Shown here one piece after another: positions 7,449 to 15,635 of a stretch of DNA of 37,702 nt. The position numbers and the translations under genes are program-made. Source of the stretch: Akkermansia muciniphila (GTDB lineage: Bacteria > Verrucomicrobiota > Verrucomicrobiia > Opitutales > Opitutaceae). The first letter of the stretch is position 1. Each line of letters begins with the position of its first letter. The notes under the pieces were generated by a model, which did no database searches, was not told where the DNA came from, and saw nothing but the letters and a program-made list of their open reading frames with translations. The stretch covers positions 1-37,702 of the forward strand of contig CAMDHP010000008.1 in NCBI GenBank assembly GCA_945898185.1, in the 5' to 3' direction.

Positions 7449-8975
7449 ATGGCCAAAAAATCACCCTCTAAACGCGTCTCCGCTTCGTCAGCCGCGACCG
7501 AATCCGCCCCCGTCACCGAGTCCCTCGCCTTCGACACGCCAGCGGCTACACCTACGGTCACCCCTGTTACCTCCCGCCCGCGCGCACCGGCCAAAAAGAA
7601 GATCGCCGCACCGGGCGCCCCACCGGCCCCCGCCGCAGTCGTCAGCGAGTCGCCCGCAACTGCAACCGCGCCTGACGTCGAACCAATCATCGCCGTGCGT
7701 CCATCCCCCGCCCCTGCCCTCGTCGAGGCAGTTGTGGCGCTCGATACGCCTCAGCCGTTAGCAAACGCGGCTTCCGCAGCCGTAATTCCCGCCGAAGCCG
7801 CAACCGTGCCCGCGACCGCGGTCGGGCTTGCTAGCGCGCCCACCTACGCTCCCCCGCAGGAAAATCTCATCACTGTGGAGGGCATTCTCGATATAGATAC
7901 CCAGCGCAGCGGCAACGGCGCCCTCCTCGATCCTGCCCGCAATGGTCGCCGCCGCCCTTCCGACGTTTTCATCCCGAAGGAAATGATCCGCCGCTTCCGC
8001 CTCAAGCAGGGCAGCATCATCAAGGGCGTCGCCTACCCTGCAGAGGGACGCTTCCCGAATCCCAAGATGAAGTTCATCGAGCTCGTGGACGGCATCGACA
8101 TGGAGCTGCGCCGAAATAAATTCGATTTCACCCAACTCACCACCATCTCGCCCGACCAGCAGCTCAAGCTGGAGTCGAAAGACGGACGCATGACCACTCG
8201 CGCCATCGATCTCTTCTGCCCCATCGGAAAAGGCACCCGAGGCCTCATCGTTGCACCTCCCCGCACCGGTAAGACCACCATTCTTCGCGACATTGCGATC
8301 GGCGTTATCGAAAACCATCCCGAGTGCCACGTCATGATTCTGCTGGTGGACGAGCGCCCCGAAGAGGTCACCGACTTCCGCCGCAGCGTCGGCGCCGAAG
8401 TGTGGGCCTCCTCCAACGACGACCCGGTGGAGAACCACATCCGCGTGGCCGATCTCGCCATTGACCGCGCCCGCCGTCTGGTCGAGGCCGGCCGCGATGT
8501 CGTCCTGCTCATTGACTCCCTCACCCGTCTATCCCGCGCTCACAACACTGCTAAAAATTCCGGCCGCACCGGCTCTGGCGGTCTCGACGTGCGCGCCCTC
8601 GAAAAACCCCGCCAGCTCTTCGCCTCCGCCCGTCGCACCGAGGAGGCCGGATCGCTCACCATCGTCGCTTCCATTCTCGTTGAAACCGGCTCGCGCATGG
8701 ACGATGTCATTTTCCAGGAGTTCAAGGGCACGGGCAACAGCGACCTTATTCTCGACCGCAAATGCGCCGAGCTTCGCCTTTGGCCAGCCATTAACATCCA
8801 AGCCTCCGGCACCCGCAAGGAAGAGCTCCTCATCGAAGCGAAACGCCTCGAGACAATCCACTTTTTCCGCCGCGCTCTCGTCGCCGCCAAGATCGAGGAG
8901 GCTTGCGAAACCATGATCTCGCGGATCTCCAAGACCCGCAATAACGACGAGTTCATAAAGCTTGTCTCCCGCTAG
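7449..8975 (+). CDS. rho: Transcription termination factor Rho
   Basis: Hexameric RNA translocase that ends transcription. Residues 1 to about 135 are a Lys/Ala/Pro/Thr-rich low-complexity leader; I do not see a normal N-terminal Rho_N helical domain. The RNA-binding OB domain follows (about 138-235). Its usual GFGFLR RNP1 phrase reads GNGALL (residues 155-160), so both RNA-stacking aromatics are absent. The ATPase core is complete: Walker A VAPPRTGKTT with Lys275, LLVDERPEEVTDF, the Walker B DVVLLIDSLTRLSRAHN, the Q-loop region GGLDVRALEKPRQLF, the R-loop region VETGSRMDDVIFQEFKGTGN, and SGTRKEELL. The total of 508 exceeds the about 420 of E. coli because of the leader. It is monocistronic in appearance, with 74 bases separating it from divergent acs. 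Confidence 0.96.
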   Translation: MAKKSPSKRVSASSAATESAPVTESLAFDTPAATPTVTPVTSRPRAPAKKKIAAPGAPPAPAAVVSESPATATAPDVEPIIAVRPSPAPALVEAVVALDTPQPLANAASAAVIPAEAATVPATAVGLASAPTYAPPQENLITVEGILDIDTQRSGNGALLDPARNGRRRPSDVFIPKEMIRRFRLKQGSIIKGVAYPAEGRFPNPKMKFIELVDGIDMELRRNKFDFTQLTTISPDQQLKLESKDGRMTTRAIDLFCPIGKGTRGLIVAPPRTGKTTILRDIAIGVIENHPECHVMILLVDERPEEVTDFRRSVGAEVWASSNDDPVENHIRVADLAIDRARRLVEAGRDVVLLIDSLTRLSRAHNTAKNSGRTGSGGLDVRALEKPRQLFASARRTEEAGSLTIVASILVETGSRMDDVIFQEFKGTGNSDLILDRKCAELRLWPAINIQASGTRKEELLIEAKRLETIHFFRRALVAAKIEEACETMISRISKTRNNDEFIKLVSR

Positions 8976-9152
8976 TATTTGCACGCCAAACCACTCGCTC
9001 GCCCTCGCGCAATCTTTGCGTTCGCCGGGGCGTTTTCGATTCACATCAAATTACCACTTGCCCGCCGAGTCGGCGGCCACCCATTGTCTTCCTTTACTTT
9101 AGACGAGAGCAGCCAAGCAAACGTCCTTCCTTCGCTCATTTAACTTCTACGC

Positions 9153-10910
9153 ATGCATAGCTTCTCAGAGCAGTGTCTCGATATGGCCCGTTCGATGTTG
9201 GGCCACAATCTGGATGCCATCCAACCCGATGGCTCCATCCTTCCCGCACCAGGTGAGGAGCCACGTCCTGACGAAGCTGGCCACGTTGCCCTCGCGCTCG
9301 GAGAATACTACCGCGCGACTGGCGAGGCCACCCTCAAGGGCCACGATCTCATTGACTTGGCCGCCCGCTGCATCACCGCCCAGATGTTCACTGAGCCCCC
9401 GGCCGAGAATGGTCTCGCCTACGCCTCCCTCGGTCTCCTCTGCTTCGGCCCTTCCAAGGAGCGCAACCCCGTCTGGGAACGCCTCGTGGACGAGACCCAG
9501 CAGCGCATAGACAAGGCCCTGCTTCACCGCTCGGATTACGACAACCACTGGCAGGCCTTTAACGTCGCCAAGGCCGTCGCTCGCTTCTCCCTCGGCCTCT
9601 CCAAGAAGGACGAAACCTCCCGCCTCATTGAGCGCATGGTTGAGCGCATAAACGCCACCAGCTCCAACGGCTTTTTCGACGACTCCACCAGCGGCCTCGG
9701 CGGCAACTTCAATCTCTACGGCGTGATGAACTTCGTGTTCATCCGCTCCGCCTTGCAGCTCCACGCCAACTCCGGCGTGCGCGATCGCAAGCTCCCCACC
9801 CTCCGCACCTACGCTGAGAAATACATCAAGATGATGCCCGATCTCGTTCGCGCGGACGGCCTCGGCTGGGCCTTCGGCCGAGCCGCCGGCGCTTACGGCC
9901 AGATGCACTGCATCAGCCTCATCCTTCAGGGCCTCCGCGATGGTTGGATCATTGACGCCGATAAACCCAAATACTTCGACGTCCTCCGCCGCCTTTTCGT
10001 CTTTTTTTACCAGACCTACCTTGACCAGGAGCACGGCTTCCTCGATCTCCGCGACGAAGAGCGCACCGCCTTCTCGCATCACACCACCCGCATGGCGAAC
10101 TTCGACGCCGCGCGTTACCTTTGCCAGTGGGCCCGTCTCGCCAAAACCATCGGCATGCCCATGGCCACCGGCAAACCCGACGCCCCTCGCACGGTCGGCC
10201 GTTTTGTCATTTTCGACAAATCCTCGAAAAAGGAACAGGGGCTCTTCGTTTACAAGAACGCCGAGACCGGCCTCCACGCCCAGATTCCCCTCATCAGCGC
10301 GGGCGGGCACGTCACTGCTGACTCCCTGCCTTTCCCCCACTCGCCCGGTGTATTCGACTGGCCCAACAACATCTACCTGCCCGTCATGGTGCCCGAGCTC
10401 ACTTTCGGCTCCAACGTCACCATTCCCGCTTTCTACGGGAAAAATTGCGTGACCGGTCTCGGTCTCCGCAACAGCTTCTACTTCCGCTACGATCAGCCCG
10501 AGTTGATCAACGTCCAGGAGGATATCCTCAAAGGATTAGGCTCGGTTAAAGTTCAGTGGTCCTTCACCGGTCCCGCCATCAGCTGCGAATACGTTTACTC
10601 AGTTAAACAACAGGTCACCCTCGACAAGTTCCGTTACCAGCTCGTCATCGCCGCCCCCCACTCAAAGTATCGCGTTTCCGGCATGCCGGCGCTCGGTGCC
10701 CAGGGCCATCGCTGCACCGTGCAAAAAGACGACTTTCAGGGCGTCTGGCAGGAAACCGAGGTCGTCACGAACGATCCCGCCCACCGCACCAATTTCGGCA
10801 AGATTCACTACGTGCAAACCCTCCTCCGTGATCACCCGCTCATCATGCGGCCCGGCCAAGTCTACCGCTTCGTGGTCAATTTCGAGCCCGACGTCACCCA
10901 CGTAGATTGA
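9153..10910 (+). CDS. Unknown protein, possible alpha/alpha-toroid plus beta-sandwich (lyase-like) architecture
   Basis: I do not recognise this 585-residue protein by family. Residues about 1-340 look like a helical repeat domain rich in paired amphipathic helices (for example DEAGHVALALGEYYRATGE, NHWQAFNVAKAVARFSLGL, FGRAAGAYGQMHCISLIL). Residues about 350-585 look beta-rich, with many aromatic strands. A helical toroid followed by a beta-sandwich is how several polysaccharide lyases and heparinase II/III-like or DUF2264-like proteins are built, and the FGRAAGAYGQ phrase loosely recalls the FGRS region of the latter. This is inference from pattern only. There is no signal peptide, so any carbohydrate substrate would be cytoplasmic or the role is different. 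It stands alone between rho and hisF. Confidence 0.75.
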   Translation: MHSFSEQCLDMARSMLGHNLDAIQPDGSILPAPGEEPRPDEAGHVALALGEYYRATGEATLKGHDLIDLAARCITAQMFTEPPAENGLAYASLGLLCFGPSKERNPVWERLVDETQQRIDKALLHRSDYDNHWQAFNVAKAVARFSLGLSKKDETSRLIERMVERINATSSNGFFDDSTSGLGGNFNLYGVMNFVFIRSALQLHANSGVRDRKLPTLRTYAEKYIKMMPDLVRADGLGWAFGRAAGAYGQMHCISLILQGLRDGWIIDADKPKYFDVLRRLFVFFYQTYLDQEHGFLDLRDEERTAFSHHTTRMANFDAARYLCQWARLAKTIGMPMATGKPDAPRTVGRFVIFDKSSKKEQGLFVYKNAETGLHAQIPLISAGGHVTADSLPFPHSPGVFDWPNNIYLPVMVPELTFGSNVTIPAFYGKNCVTGLGLRNSFYFRYDQPELINVQEDILKGLGSVKVQWSFTGPAISCEYVYSVKQQVTLDKFRYQLVIAAPHSKYRVSGMPALGAQGHRCTVQKDDFQGVWQETEVVTNDPAHRTNFGKIHYVQTLLRDHPLIMRPGQVYRFVVNFEPDVTHVD

Positions 10911-10923
10911 TGAAGAGCAGAAG

Positions 10924-11028
10924 TTTTAACGCGAAGACGCGAAGGCCCGGGCTTAGGTCACAAAACCCCGCCCTGATCTTGATTTTCTTCGCGCTCGTCG
11001 GTTTGTCCTTTGCGTCTTCGCGTTAAAA
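10924..11028. repeat. Long imperfect inverted repeat, dispersed-repeat family
   Basis: The left arm at 10924-10945 and the right arm at 11007-11028 are reverse complements at 21 of 22 positions, separated by 61 bases. The core word is AACGCGAAGACGC. A second, single-arm copy lies at 35882-35901 and matches the right arm at 18 of 20 positions. The element fills the spacer between the gene ending at 10910 and hisF. It may fold as an end-of-transcript hairpin for the upstream gene, but the presence of the far copy marks it as a mobile or dispersed short repeat. Confidence 0.7.
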
Positions 11029-11048
11029 AAACAAACGCCCCTAACACC

Positions 11049-11810
11049 ATGTTGTCCCGCCGAGTCATCCCGTGTCTGGACGTCCACGCCGGCCGCGTGG
11101 TCAAGGGCATCAAATTCCTTGAGCTTCGCGACGCCGGCGACCCCGTCGAGTCCGCCAAGGCTTACGATGCCCAGGGCGCCGACGAGCTCGTGTTCCTCGA
11201 CATCACCGCGTCCTCCGATGGTCGTGCCATCATGCACGATGTCGTCGCCCGCACCGCCGAGCAGTGCTTCATGCCCCTGACCGTCGGCGGCGGCCTGCGG
11301 ACCGTCGCCGATATCGAGGCCATGCTCAAAAGCGGCGCCGACAAGGTCTCGCTCAACACCGCCGCGATCGCGGACCCCTCTCTCATACGCGCCGCGGCCG
11401 AACGCTTCGGCGCACAATGCGTCGTCCTTGCGATCGATGCCAAACGAGAGCCAGACGGTCGCTCTTGGCGCGTCTATACCCACGGAGGCCGCAACCGCAC
11501 CGATCTCGACGCCGTGGAATGGGCCGAAGAGGCCGTCCGCCTCGGTGCAGGCGAAATCCTGCTTACTTCCATGGACGCCGACGGGACCCTCGTCGGCTTC
11601 GATTGTCCGCTCACCCGCGCCGTAAGCGACGCCGTTAGCGTGCCTGTCATCGCCAGCGGCGGCGCAGGAAAACTCGATCACTTTGCCGAGGTTATCAAAG
11701 CCGGACACGCCAGCGCCGTGCTAGCAGCCAGCTTGTTCCACTTCGGCACCCTGACCGTCTCACAGGTAAAGGCACATCTCGCCGCCCAAGACATCCCGGT
11801 GCGCCGCTGA
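11049..11810 (+). CDS. hisF: Imidazole glycerol phosphate synthase, cyclase subunit
   Basis: The synthase half of the HisF-HisH complex: it converts PRFAR plus ammonia from HisH to imidazole glycerol phosphate and AICAR, linking histidine and purine synthesis. The start at 11049 gives 253 residues, the standard length, and the standard N-terminus [12 protein letters not shown]. An upstream in-frame start at 11010 falls inside the inverted repeat and is rejected. Catalytic Asp residues are in [14 protein letters not shown] and VLAIDAKRE. Phosphate-binding and barrel motifs [30 protein letters not shown] and [10 protein letters not shown] are intact. No other his gene is in the window, so HisH must be encoded elsewhere. 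Confidence 0.97.
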   Translation: MLSRRVIPCLDVHAGRVVKGIKFLELRDAGDPVESAKAYDAQGADELVFLDITASSDGRAIMHDVVARTAEQCFMPLTVGGGLRTVADIEAMLKSGADKVSLNTAAIADPSLIRAAAERFGAQCVVLAIDAKREPDGRSWRVYTHGGRNRTDLDAVEWAEEAVRLGAGEILLTSMDADGTLVGFDCPLTRAVSDAVSVPVIASGGAGKLDHFAEVIKAGHASAVLAASLFHFGTLTVSQVKAHLAAQDIPVRR

Positions 11811-11902
11811 CTCGTATCCAGCCATCCCCGAGCGGGCGGGCGTAGTTAACAAAATGTTGCCGCGCGGAAGCGTCCTCTGAGCCCCGCCAAAACTCACGCC
11901 CC

Positions 11903-12793
11903 ATGAAAACGCTCCTCCTCCTTGCCTTCACCTTCGCACTCACAGCCTCCGGCCAAACTGACTTGGTCAAGCTCGCCGACCTACGGCTCGTAGCATCTGC
12001 CTCAAACGACGGAGATAGCTTCACCGTCAACGACGGCACCGAGGAATATCATCTGCGCCTCTACCTCGTTGACGCACCGGAGACCGTCGCCGCCGACCCC
12101 GCGCTCGCCCGCCGCGTCCGCGAGCAAAGCCGCTATTTTGGTGTGACCGATCCGTCTATCATCGTGCACTTCGGCACCCTCGCCGCCGCTCGCACTCGCG
12201 AGCTGCTAAGCACGCCCTTTACCGCCTACACCACCAACGCGAGCGCGCTCGGCCGCTCCGCCGACCAACGCATTTACGCCTTTGTCGTCACCTCCGAGGG
12301 CAACGATCTCGGCGAACAACTCGTCCGCGAGGGCCTGGCCCGCGCCTTCGGTTCGGGCTGCGTCAACTACGCTGGCATCCCCCAAGCTGAGCAACGCGCC
12401 AAACTTACCGACGTCGAACTCTCCGCCGGTCTCGCACGCAGGGGCATCTGGGCCAAATCTCAGCCTGAGCTCATCGCCGCCCAACGCGCCGCCGAACGCG
12501 CCGACGCCGCCGAACTCGCCACCATCTCACGCCAGGCCTCCGTCACCCCCCTCTCACCGCTGAGCTCGGCCGCCCTCACCGCCGCCAATCCGGTTGACCT
12601 CAACTCCGCCACTGCCGCCCAACTCGACGGCCTGCCGGGCATCGGCCCCGCATTCGCCAAGCGCATAATCGCCGCCCGTCCTTTCGCCAGCGTTGATGAC
12701 CTTGATCGCGTTCCCGGCCTCGGTGCCGCCTCTGTCGCCCGCCTCCGTTCCTTGGTTTTCGTCTCGATGGAAGCACCCGCACCCGCGAAATAG
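11903..12793 (+). CDS. Secreted thermonuclease-like nuclease fused to a ComEA-type HhH domain
   Basis: The 296 residues fall into three parts. A short signal peptide (residues 1-18, MKTLLLLAFTFALTASGQ) indicates export. Residues about 22-180 are a staphylococcal-nuclease (SNc) domain with Asp36-Gly-Asp38 and Arg52/Glu60 in LRLYLVDAPE. The usual third catalytic Arg is probably Arg118 or Arg123 in GRSADQRIYAF, and LGEQLVREGLARAFG follows. So the calcium-dependent active-site set appears present. Residues about 230-290 are a double helix-hairpin-helix of the ComEA type (DLNSATAAQLDGLPGIGPAFAKRI, shown here in part only as DLNSATAAQL and GIGPAFAKRI), which binds DNA backbone. The combination suggests an extracellular or periplasmic DNA-cleaving or DNA-handling protein. 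A hairpin after its stop separates it from the opp genes. Confidence 0.85.
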   Translation: MKTLLLLAFTFALTASGQTDLVKLADLRLVASASNDGDSFTVNDGTEEYHLRLYLVDAPETVAADPALARRVREQSRYFGVTDPSIIVHFGTLAAARTRELLSTPFTAYTTNASALGRSADQRIYAFVVTSEGNDLGEQLVREGLARAFGSGCVNYAGIPQAEQRAKLTDVELSAGLARRGIWAKSQPELIAAQRAAERADAAELATISRQASVTPLSPLSSAALTAANPVDLNSATAAQLDGLPGIGPAFAKRIIAARPFASVDDLDRVPGLGAASVARLRSLVFVSMEAPAPAK

Positions 12794-12802
12794 CCCAACT
12801 GT

Positions 12803-12832
12803 CCCTTCCTTCCGCGCCGCGGCGAGGAAGGG
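12803..12832 (+). terminator. Hairpin after the SNase-HhH gene
   Basis: CCCTTCCT (12803-12810) pairs perfectly with AGGAAGGG (12825-12832) around a GC-rich loop, starting 10 bases after the stop. Only a weak T run follows (TATTCTCCG), so it may be a leaky terminator or 3' stabiliser between the nuclease gene and oppA. Confidence 0.5.
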
Positions 12833-12894
12833 TATTCTCCGTTTCCGACTTTCGCGCTGCTTGCCCTTGACGCGGCCCTCACTCCAATAGGCCC

Positions 12895-14523
12895 ATGCGC
12901 CTGTCCGCTCTGCTCTTCGTTTTACTCGCTGGTTTATCGCACCTCGGCTGCTCCCGTTCCGTTTCACCGAACACCACAGCCGCCAAAATCCTCAACTTCG
13001 GCAACGGCACCGAGCCCGAGGAACTCGATCCGCACATCGTGACCGGCGTCACGGAAAACAACATCATCACTTCGCTCTTCGAGGGCTTGGTTAACTACCA
13101 CCCTTCCGGCGAGGGCGTTTCGCCCGGTGTTGCCGAAACCTGGGAAACCTCCCCCGACGGTCTCAGTTGGACTTTCCACCTGCGCACCACCGCCCGCTGG
13201 TCCAACGGCGAGCCGCTCACCGCCAGCGATTTCCTCCGCTCGTATCAGCGTATCCTTACGCCAACCATGGCGGCTAAATACGCCGGCAATCTTTTCCACG
13301 TCTTCGGCGCCGAGGATTTTAATACCGGTAAAATCACCGACTTCTCCGCCACCGGTTTCTCCGCCCCCGACCCGCACACCTTGGTTATGCGTCTCAATCA
13401 TCCGGTGCCCTACTTGCTCGATTTGGTGAAGCATTACTCGTGGTTCCCCGTCCACCTCCCTACCATCGAAAAATTCGGCCCCAACGACCGCAAGGGCAAC
13501 ACTTGGACTCGCCCCGGCAACCTCGTTAGCAACGGTCCCTTCCAACTCCAGTCTTGGCTGCCCAACCAAAAAATCACCGTTACCCGCTCGCCAACCTTCT
13601 GGAACGCCAGCGCCGTGAAACTCGATGGCATCGCCTTCTACGCCATTGATAGCGTGGACGCCGAGGAGCGCATGTTCCGCTCCGGCCAGCTCGATGTCAC
13701 CAGCAGCATCCCCACCAGCAAGATATCCGAATATCAGGAAAACTCCCCCTCCCTCATCCGGATCGATCCCTACTACGGCACCTATTTCTTCCGTCTAAAT
13801 GTCACCCGCCCGCCGCTTAATGATCCGCGCGTGCGCCGCGCCCTCGCCCTCGCCATCAATCGCGACGGCATCATCAACACCATCCTCAGGGCCGGCCAGA
13901 CTCCCGCCTATAACCTGACCCCCGCCTACGCCGGCTTTGCCCCCGCGACCACCCTCAAGACCGACGTCACCGAGGCACGCCGCCTGCTCGCCGAAGCCGG
14001 TTTCCCCGAGGGCAAGGGCCTGCGCCGCCTCGAAGTGCTCTACAATACTTCCGAAGCCCACAAACAAATCGCCGAAGCCATCCAACAGATGTGGCGCACG
14101 AACCTCGGCGTGGACATTTCGCTGCGCAACGAGGAGTGGAAGGTCTATCTGGATTCCCAACAGAACCTCAACTTCGACATCTGCCGCTCCGCCTGGATTG
14201 GCGACTACCCGAACCCCGAGACCTTCCTCGACCTCCTGATCTCCGGCGGCGGTAACAACAACACCGGTTATGCCAATCCCGCCTACGACCGCCTCCTCGC
14301 CGATGCCCTCGCCACCTCTGACCCCACCGTGCGCGCCACCCTGCACCAGCAAATGGAAAACCTGATCGTGCGCGACGTCCCCGTCATACCCCTCTACTTC
14401 TACAAACGTGTTTTCCTCATCAGCCCGCGGGTAAAAAACTGGGTTCCCAACATCCTCGACAACCGCGCCTGGCAGCACATCGACCTCGCGCCGCCGAGCG
14501 GCGAATTGAAGGGGAGAGATTAA
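12895..14523 (+). CDS. oppA: Oligopeptide ABC transporter, substrate-binding protein
   Basis: SBP_bac_5 family periplasmic binding protein (OppA/DppA type). The N-terminus MRLSALLFVLLAGLSHLGCS is a signal sequence whose Cys19 is probably lipidated; the -3 residue is His rather than Leu, so the lipobox is imperfect. The mature protein starts with the typical NGTEPEELDPH and FEGLVNY. Later signature phrases are VAETWETSPDGLSWTFHLR, DPRVRRALALAINRD and the C-terminal VPVIPLYFYKRV. The 542 residues match OppA. It heads a cluster with two permease genes. The two permeases point to peptide uptake; other SBP_bac_5 substrates such as murein peptides or nickel cannot be excluded. Confidence 0.92.
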   Translation: MRLSALLFVLLAGLSHLGCSRSVSPNTTAAKILNFGNGTEPEELDPHIVTGVTENNIITSLFEGLVNYHPSGEGVSPGVAETWETSPDGLSWTFHLRTTARWSNGEPLTASDFLRSYQRILTPTMAAKYAGNLFHVFGAEDFNTGKITDFSATGFSAPDPHTLVMRLNHPVPYLLDLVKHYSWFPVHLPTIEKFGPNDRKGNTWTRPGNLVSNGPFQLQSWLPNQKITVTRSPTFWNASAVKLDGIAFYAIDSVDAEERMFRSGQLDVTSSIPTSKISEYQENSPSLIRIDPYYGTYFFRLNVTRPPLNDPRVRRALALAINRDGIINTILRAGQTPAYNLTPAYAGFAPATTLKTDVTEARRLLAEAGFPEGKGLRRLEVLYNTSEAHKQIAEAIQQMWRTNLGVDISLRNEEWKVYLDSQQNLNFDICRSAWIGDYPNPETFLDLLISGGGNNNTGYANPAYDRLLADALATSDPTVRATLHQQMENLIVRDVPVIPLYFYKRVFLISPRVKNWVPNILDNRAWQHIDLAPPSGELKGRD

Positions 14524-14598
14524 GTTTAACTATCACCACCAAGACCCCGAGCACGCACGCCTACTCCGCTCTTAATCTCAAACTTTTCATCTTAATCT
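14516..14598. promoter_or_regulatory. Intra-operon spacer with inverted and direct repeats (oppA-oppB)
   Basis: GAGATTAAG (14516-14524), which contains the oppA stop codon, is the reverse complement of CTTAATCTC (14571-14579). TCTTAATCT occurs twice, at 14570-14578 and 14590-14598. In opp-type operons a hairpin between the binding-protein gene and the permease genes can raise the relative amount of the binding protein. That role here is inference. Confidence 0.3.
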
Positions 14599-14624
14599 GG
14601 CCGGCCCCCGCCCGGCCCCAGCCC

Positions 14625-15623
14625 ATGTTCCGCTTCATCTTCCGACGCCTGCTCGAGACCATCCCTGTCCTCTTCGTGCTCGCGACCGTAACCTTCTTTA
14701 TGCTCCGCCTCGTGCCCGGCGGACCCTTCACCGCCGAAAAGGCCGTATCCAAGGAAATCATGCGTAATCTTGAGGCGCACTACGGCCTCGATAAACCGCT
14801 CTTAAACCAATTCGGCGCCTACCTCTTGGACATTACCCCGAAGCGTTTCGCTCCCTGGCACCTCGCCGATGGCCCGGACTTCGATGACAACGCCGACTTC
14901 GATCTCAAAGCCTCCTTCGGCATCGATCTTGGCCCGTCTTTCAAATACCCCAACCGCACCGTTAACGAAATCATCGCCAACAAACTCCCCGCCTCGCTCG
15001 AACTCGGCCTCCTCGCCCTCAGCGTTGCCCTCGCCCTCGGTATCCCGCTCGGAGTCATCGCCGCCATGAAGCGCAACACCGGCATAGACTACTCCGCGTC
15101 CTCTTTGGCCATGGTCGGTATCTGCGTTCCGACCTTCGTCATGGGCCCGCTCTTCGTGCTCTTCTTTTCGCTGAAGCTCGGCTGGTTCAGTGCCTCTGGC
15201 TGGTATTTCGCCTCCGACCGTGTCCTGCCCGCCGCAACCCTCGGCCTAGTCTACGCCGCCTATATCGCCCGCCTTACCCGCGGCGGCATGCTGGAAGTGC
15301 TCAACCAGGACTTCATCCGCACCGCCCGCGCCAAGGGTGCCTCCGAGACCCGCATCGTGCTCAAACACGCTCTCCGCGGCGGCTTGTTGCCCGTAGTGAC
15401 TTTCCTGGGTCCCGCCATCGCCGGCATCATCTCAGGCTCCTTCGTCATCGAGACCATTTTCCAGATTCCCGGCCTCGGCCGCGAGTTCGTCACGTCCGCA
15501 TTCAACCGGGACTACACTCTCGTGAGCGGCACCGTGCTGCTCTACGCCGTCTTGATCATCGCCCTCAATCTGCTCGTGGACGTCGTCCAAGTCTGGCTCA
15601 ACCCACGTCTCAAATTCGACTGA
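14625..15623 (+). CDS. oppB: Oligopeptide ABC transporter, permease subunit B
   Basis: Inner-membrane permease of the BPD_transp_1 family, six predicted helices, starting MFRFIFRRLLETIPVLFVL. The EAA loop that docks with the ATPase is visible as DFIRTARAKGASETRIVLKHALRGG. At 332 residues it is longer than usual (about 306). The excess is a soluble insert of roughly 30 residues in the first periplasmic region (TPKRFAPWHLADG to KASFGIDLG), just before the conserved GPSFKYPNRTVNEI. Its start lies 101 bases after oppA and its stop 12 bases before oppC. No OppD/OppF ATPase genes follow in this window, so the energising subunits must come from another locus. Confidence 0.92.
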   Translation: MFRFIFRRLLETIPVLFVLATVTFFMLRLVPGGPFTAEKAVSKEIMRNLEAHYGLDKPLLNQFGAYLLDITPKRFAPWHLADGPDFDDNADFDLKASFGIDLGPSFKYPNRTVNEIIANKLPASLELGLLALSVALALGIPLGVIAAMKRNTGIDYSASSLAMVGICVPTFVMGPLFVLFFSLKLGWFSASGWYFASDRVLPAATLGLVYAAYIARLTRGGMLEVLNQDFIRTARAKGASETRIVLKHALRGGLLPVVTFLGPAIAGIISGSFVIETIFQIPGLGREFVTSAFNRDYTLVSGTVLLYAVLIIALNLLVDVVQVWLNPRLKFD

Positions 15624-15635
15624 GCCTCCCTCCCC

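Noticed and set aside
9069-9081. CGCCGA-G-TCGGCG palindrome between rho and the next gene
   Set aside because: No loop for a hairpin and such words are frequent in GC-rich DNA; no terminator tail follows.
9165-10340. A 391-codon minus-strand frame opposite the unknown gene at 9153
   Set aside because: Val/Glu/Gly-rich composition typical of an antisense shadow; the plus frame has better residue patterning and a full-length product.
11010-11048. Earlier start of hisF
   Set aside because: It lies inside the inverted repeat and adds 13 residues absent from the family; the start at 11049 gives the standard length.
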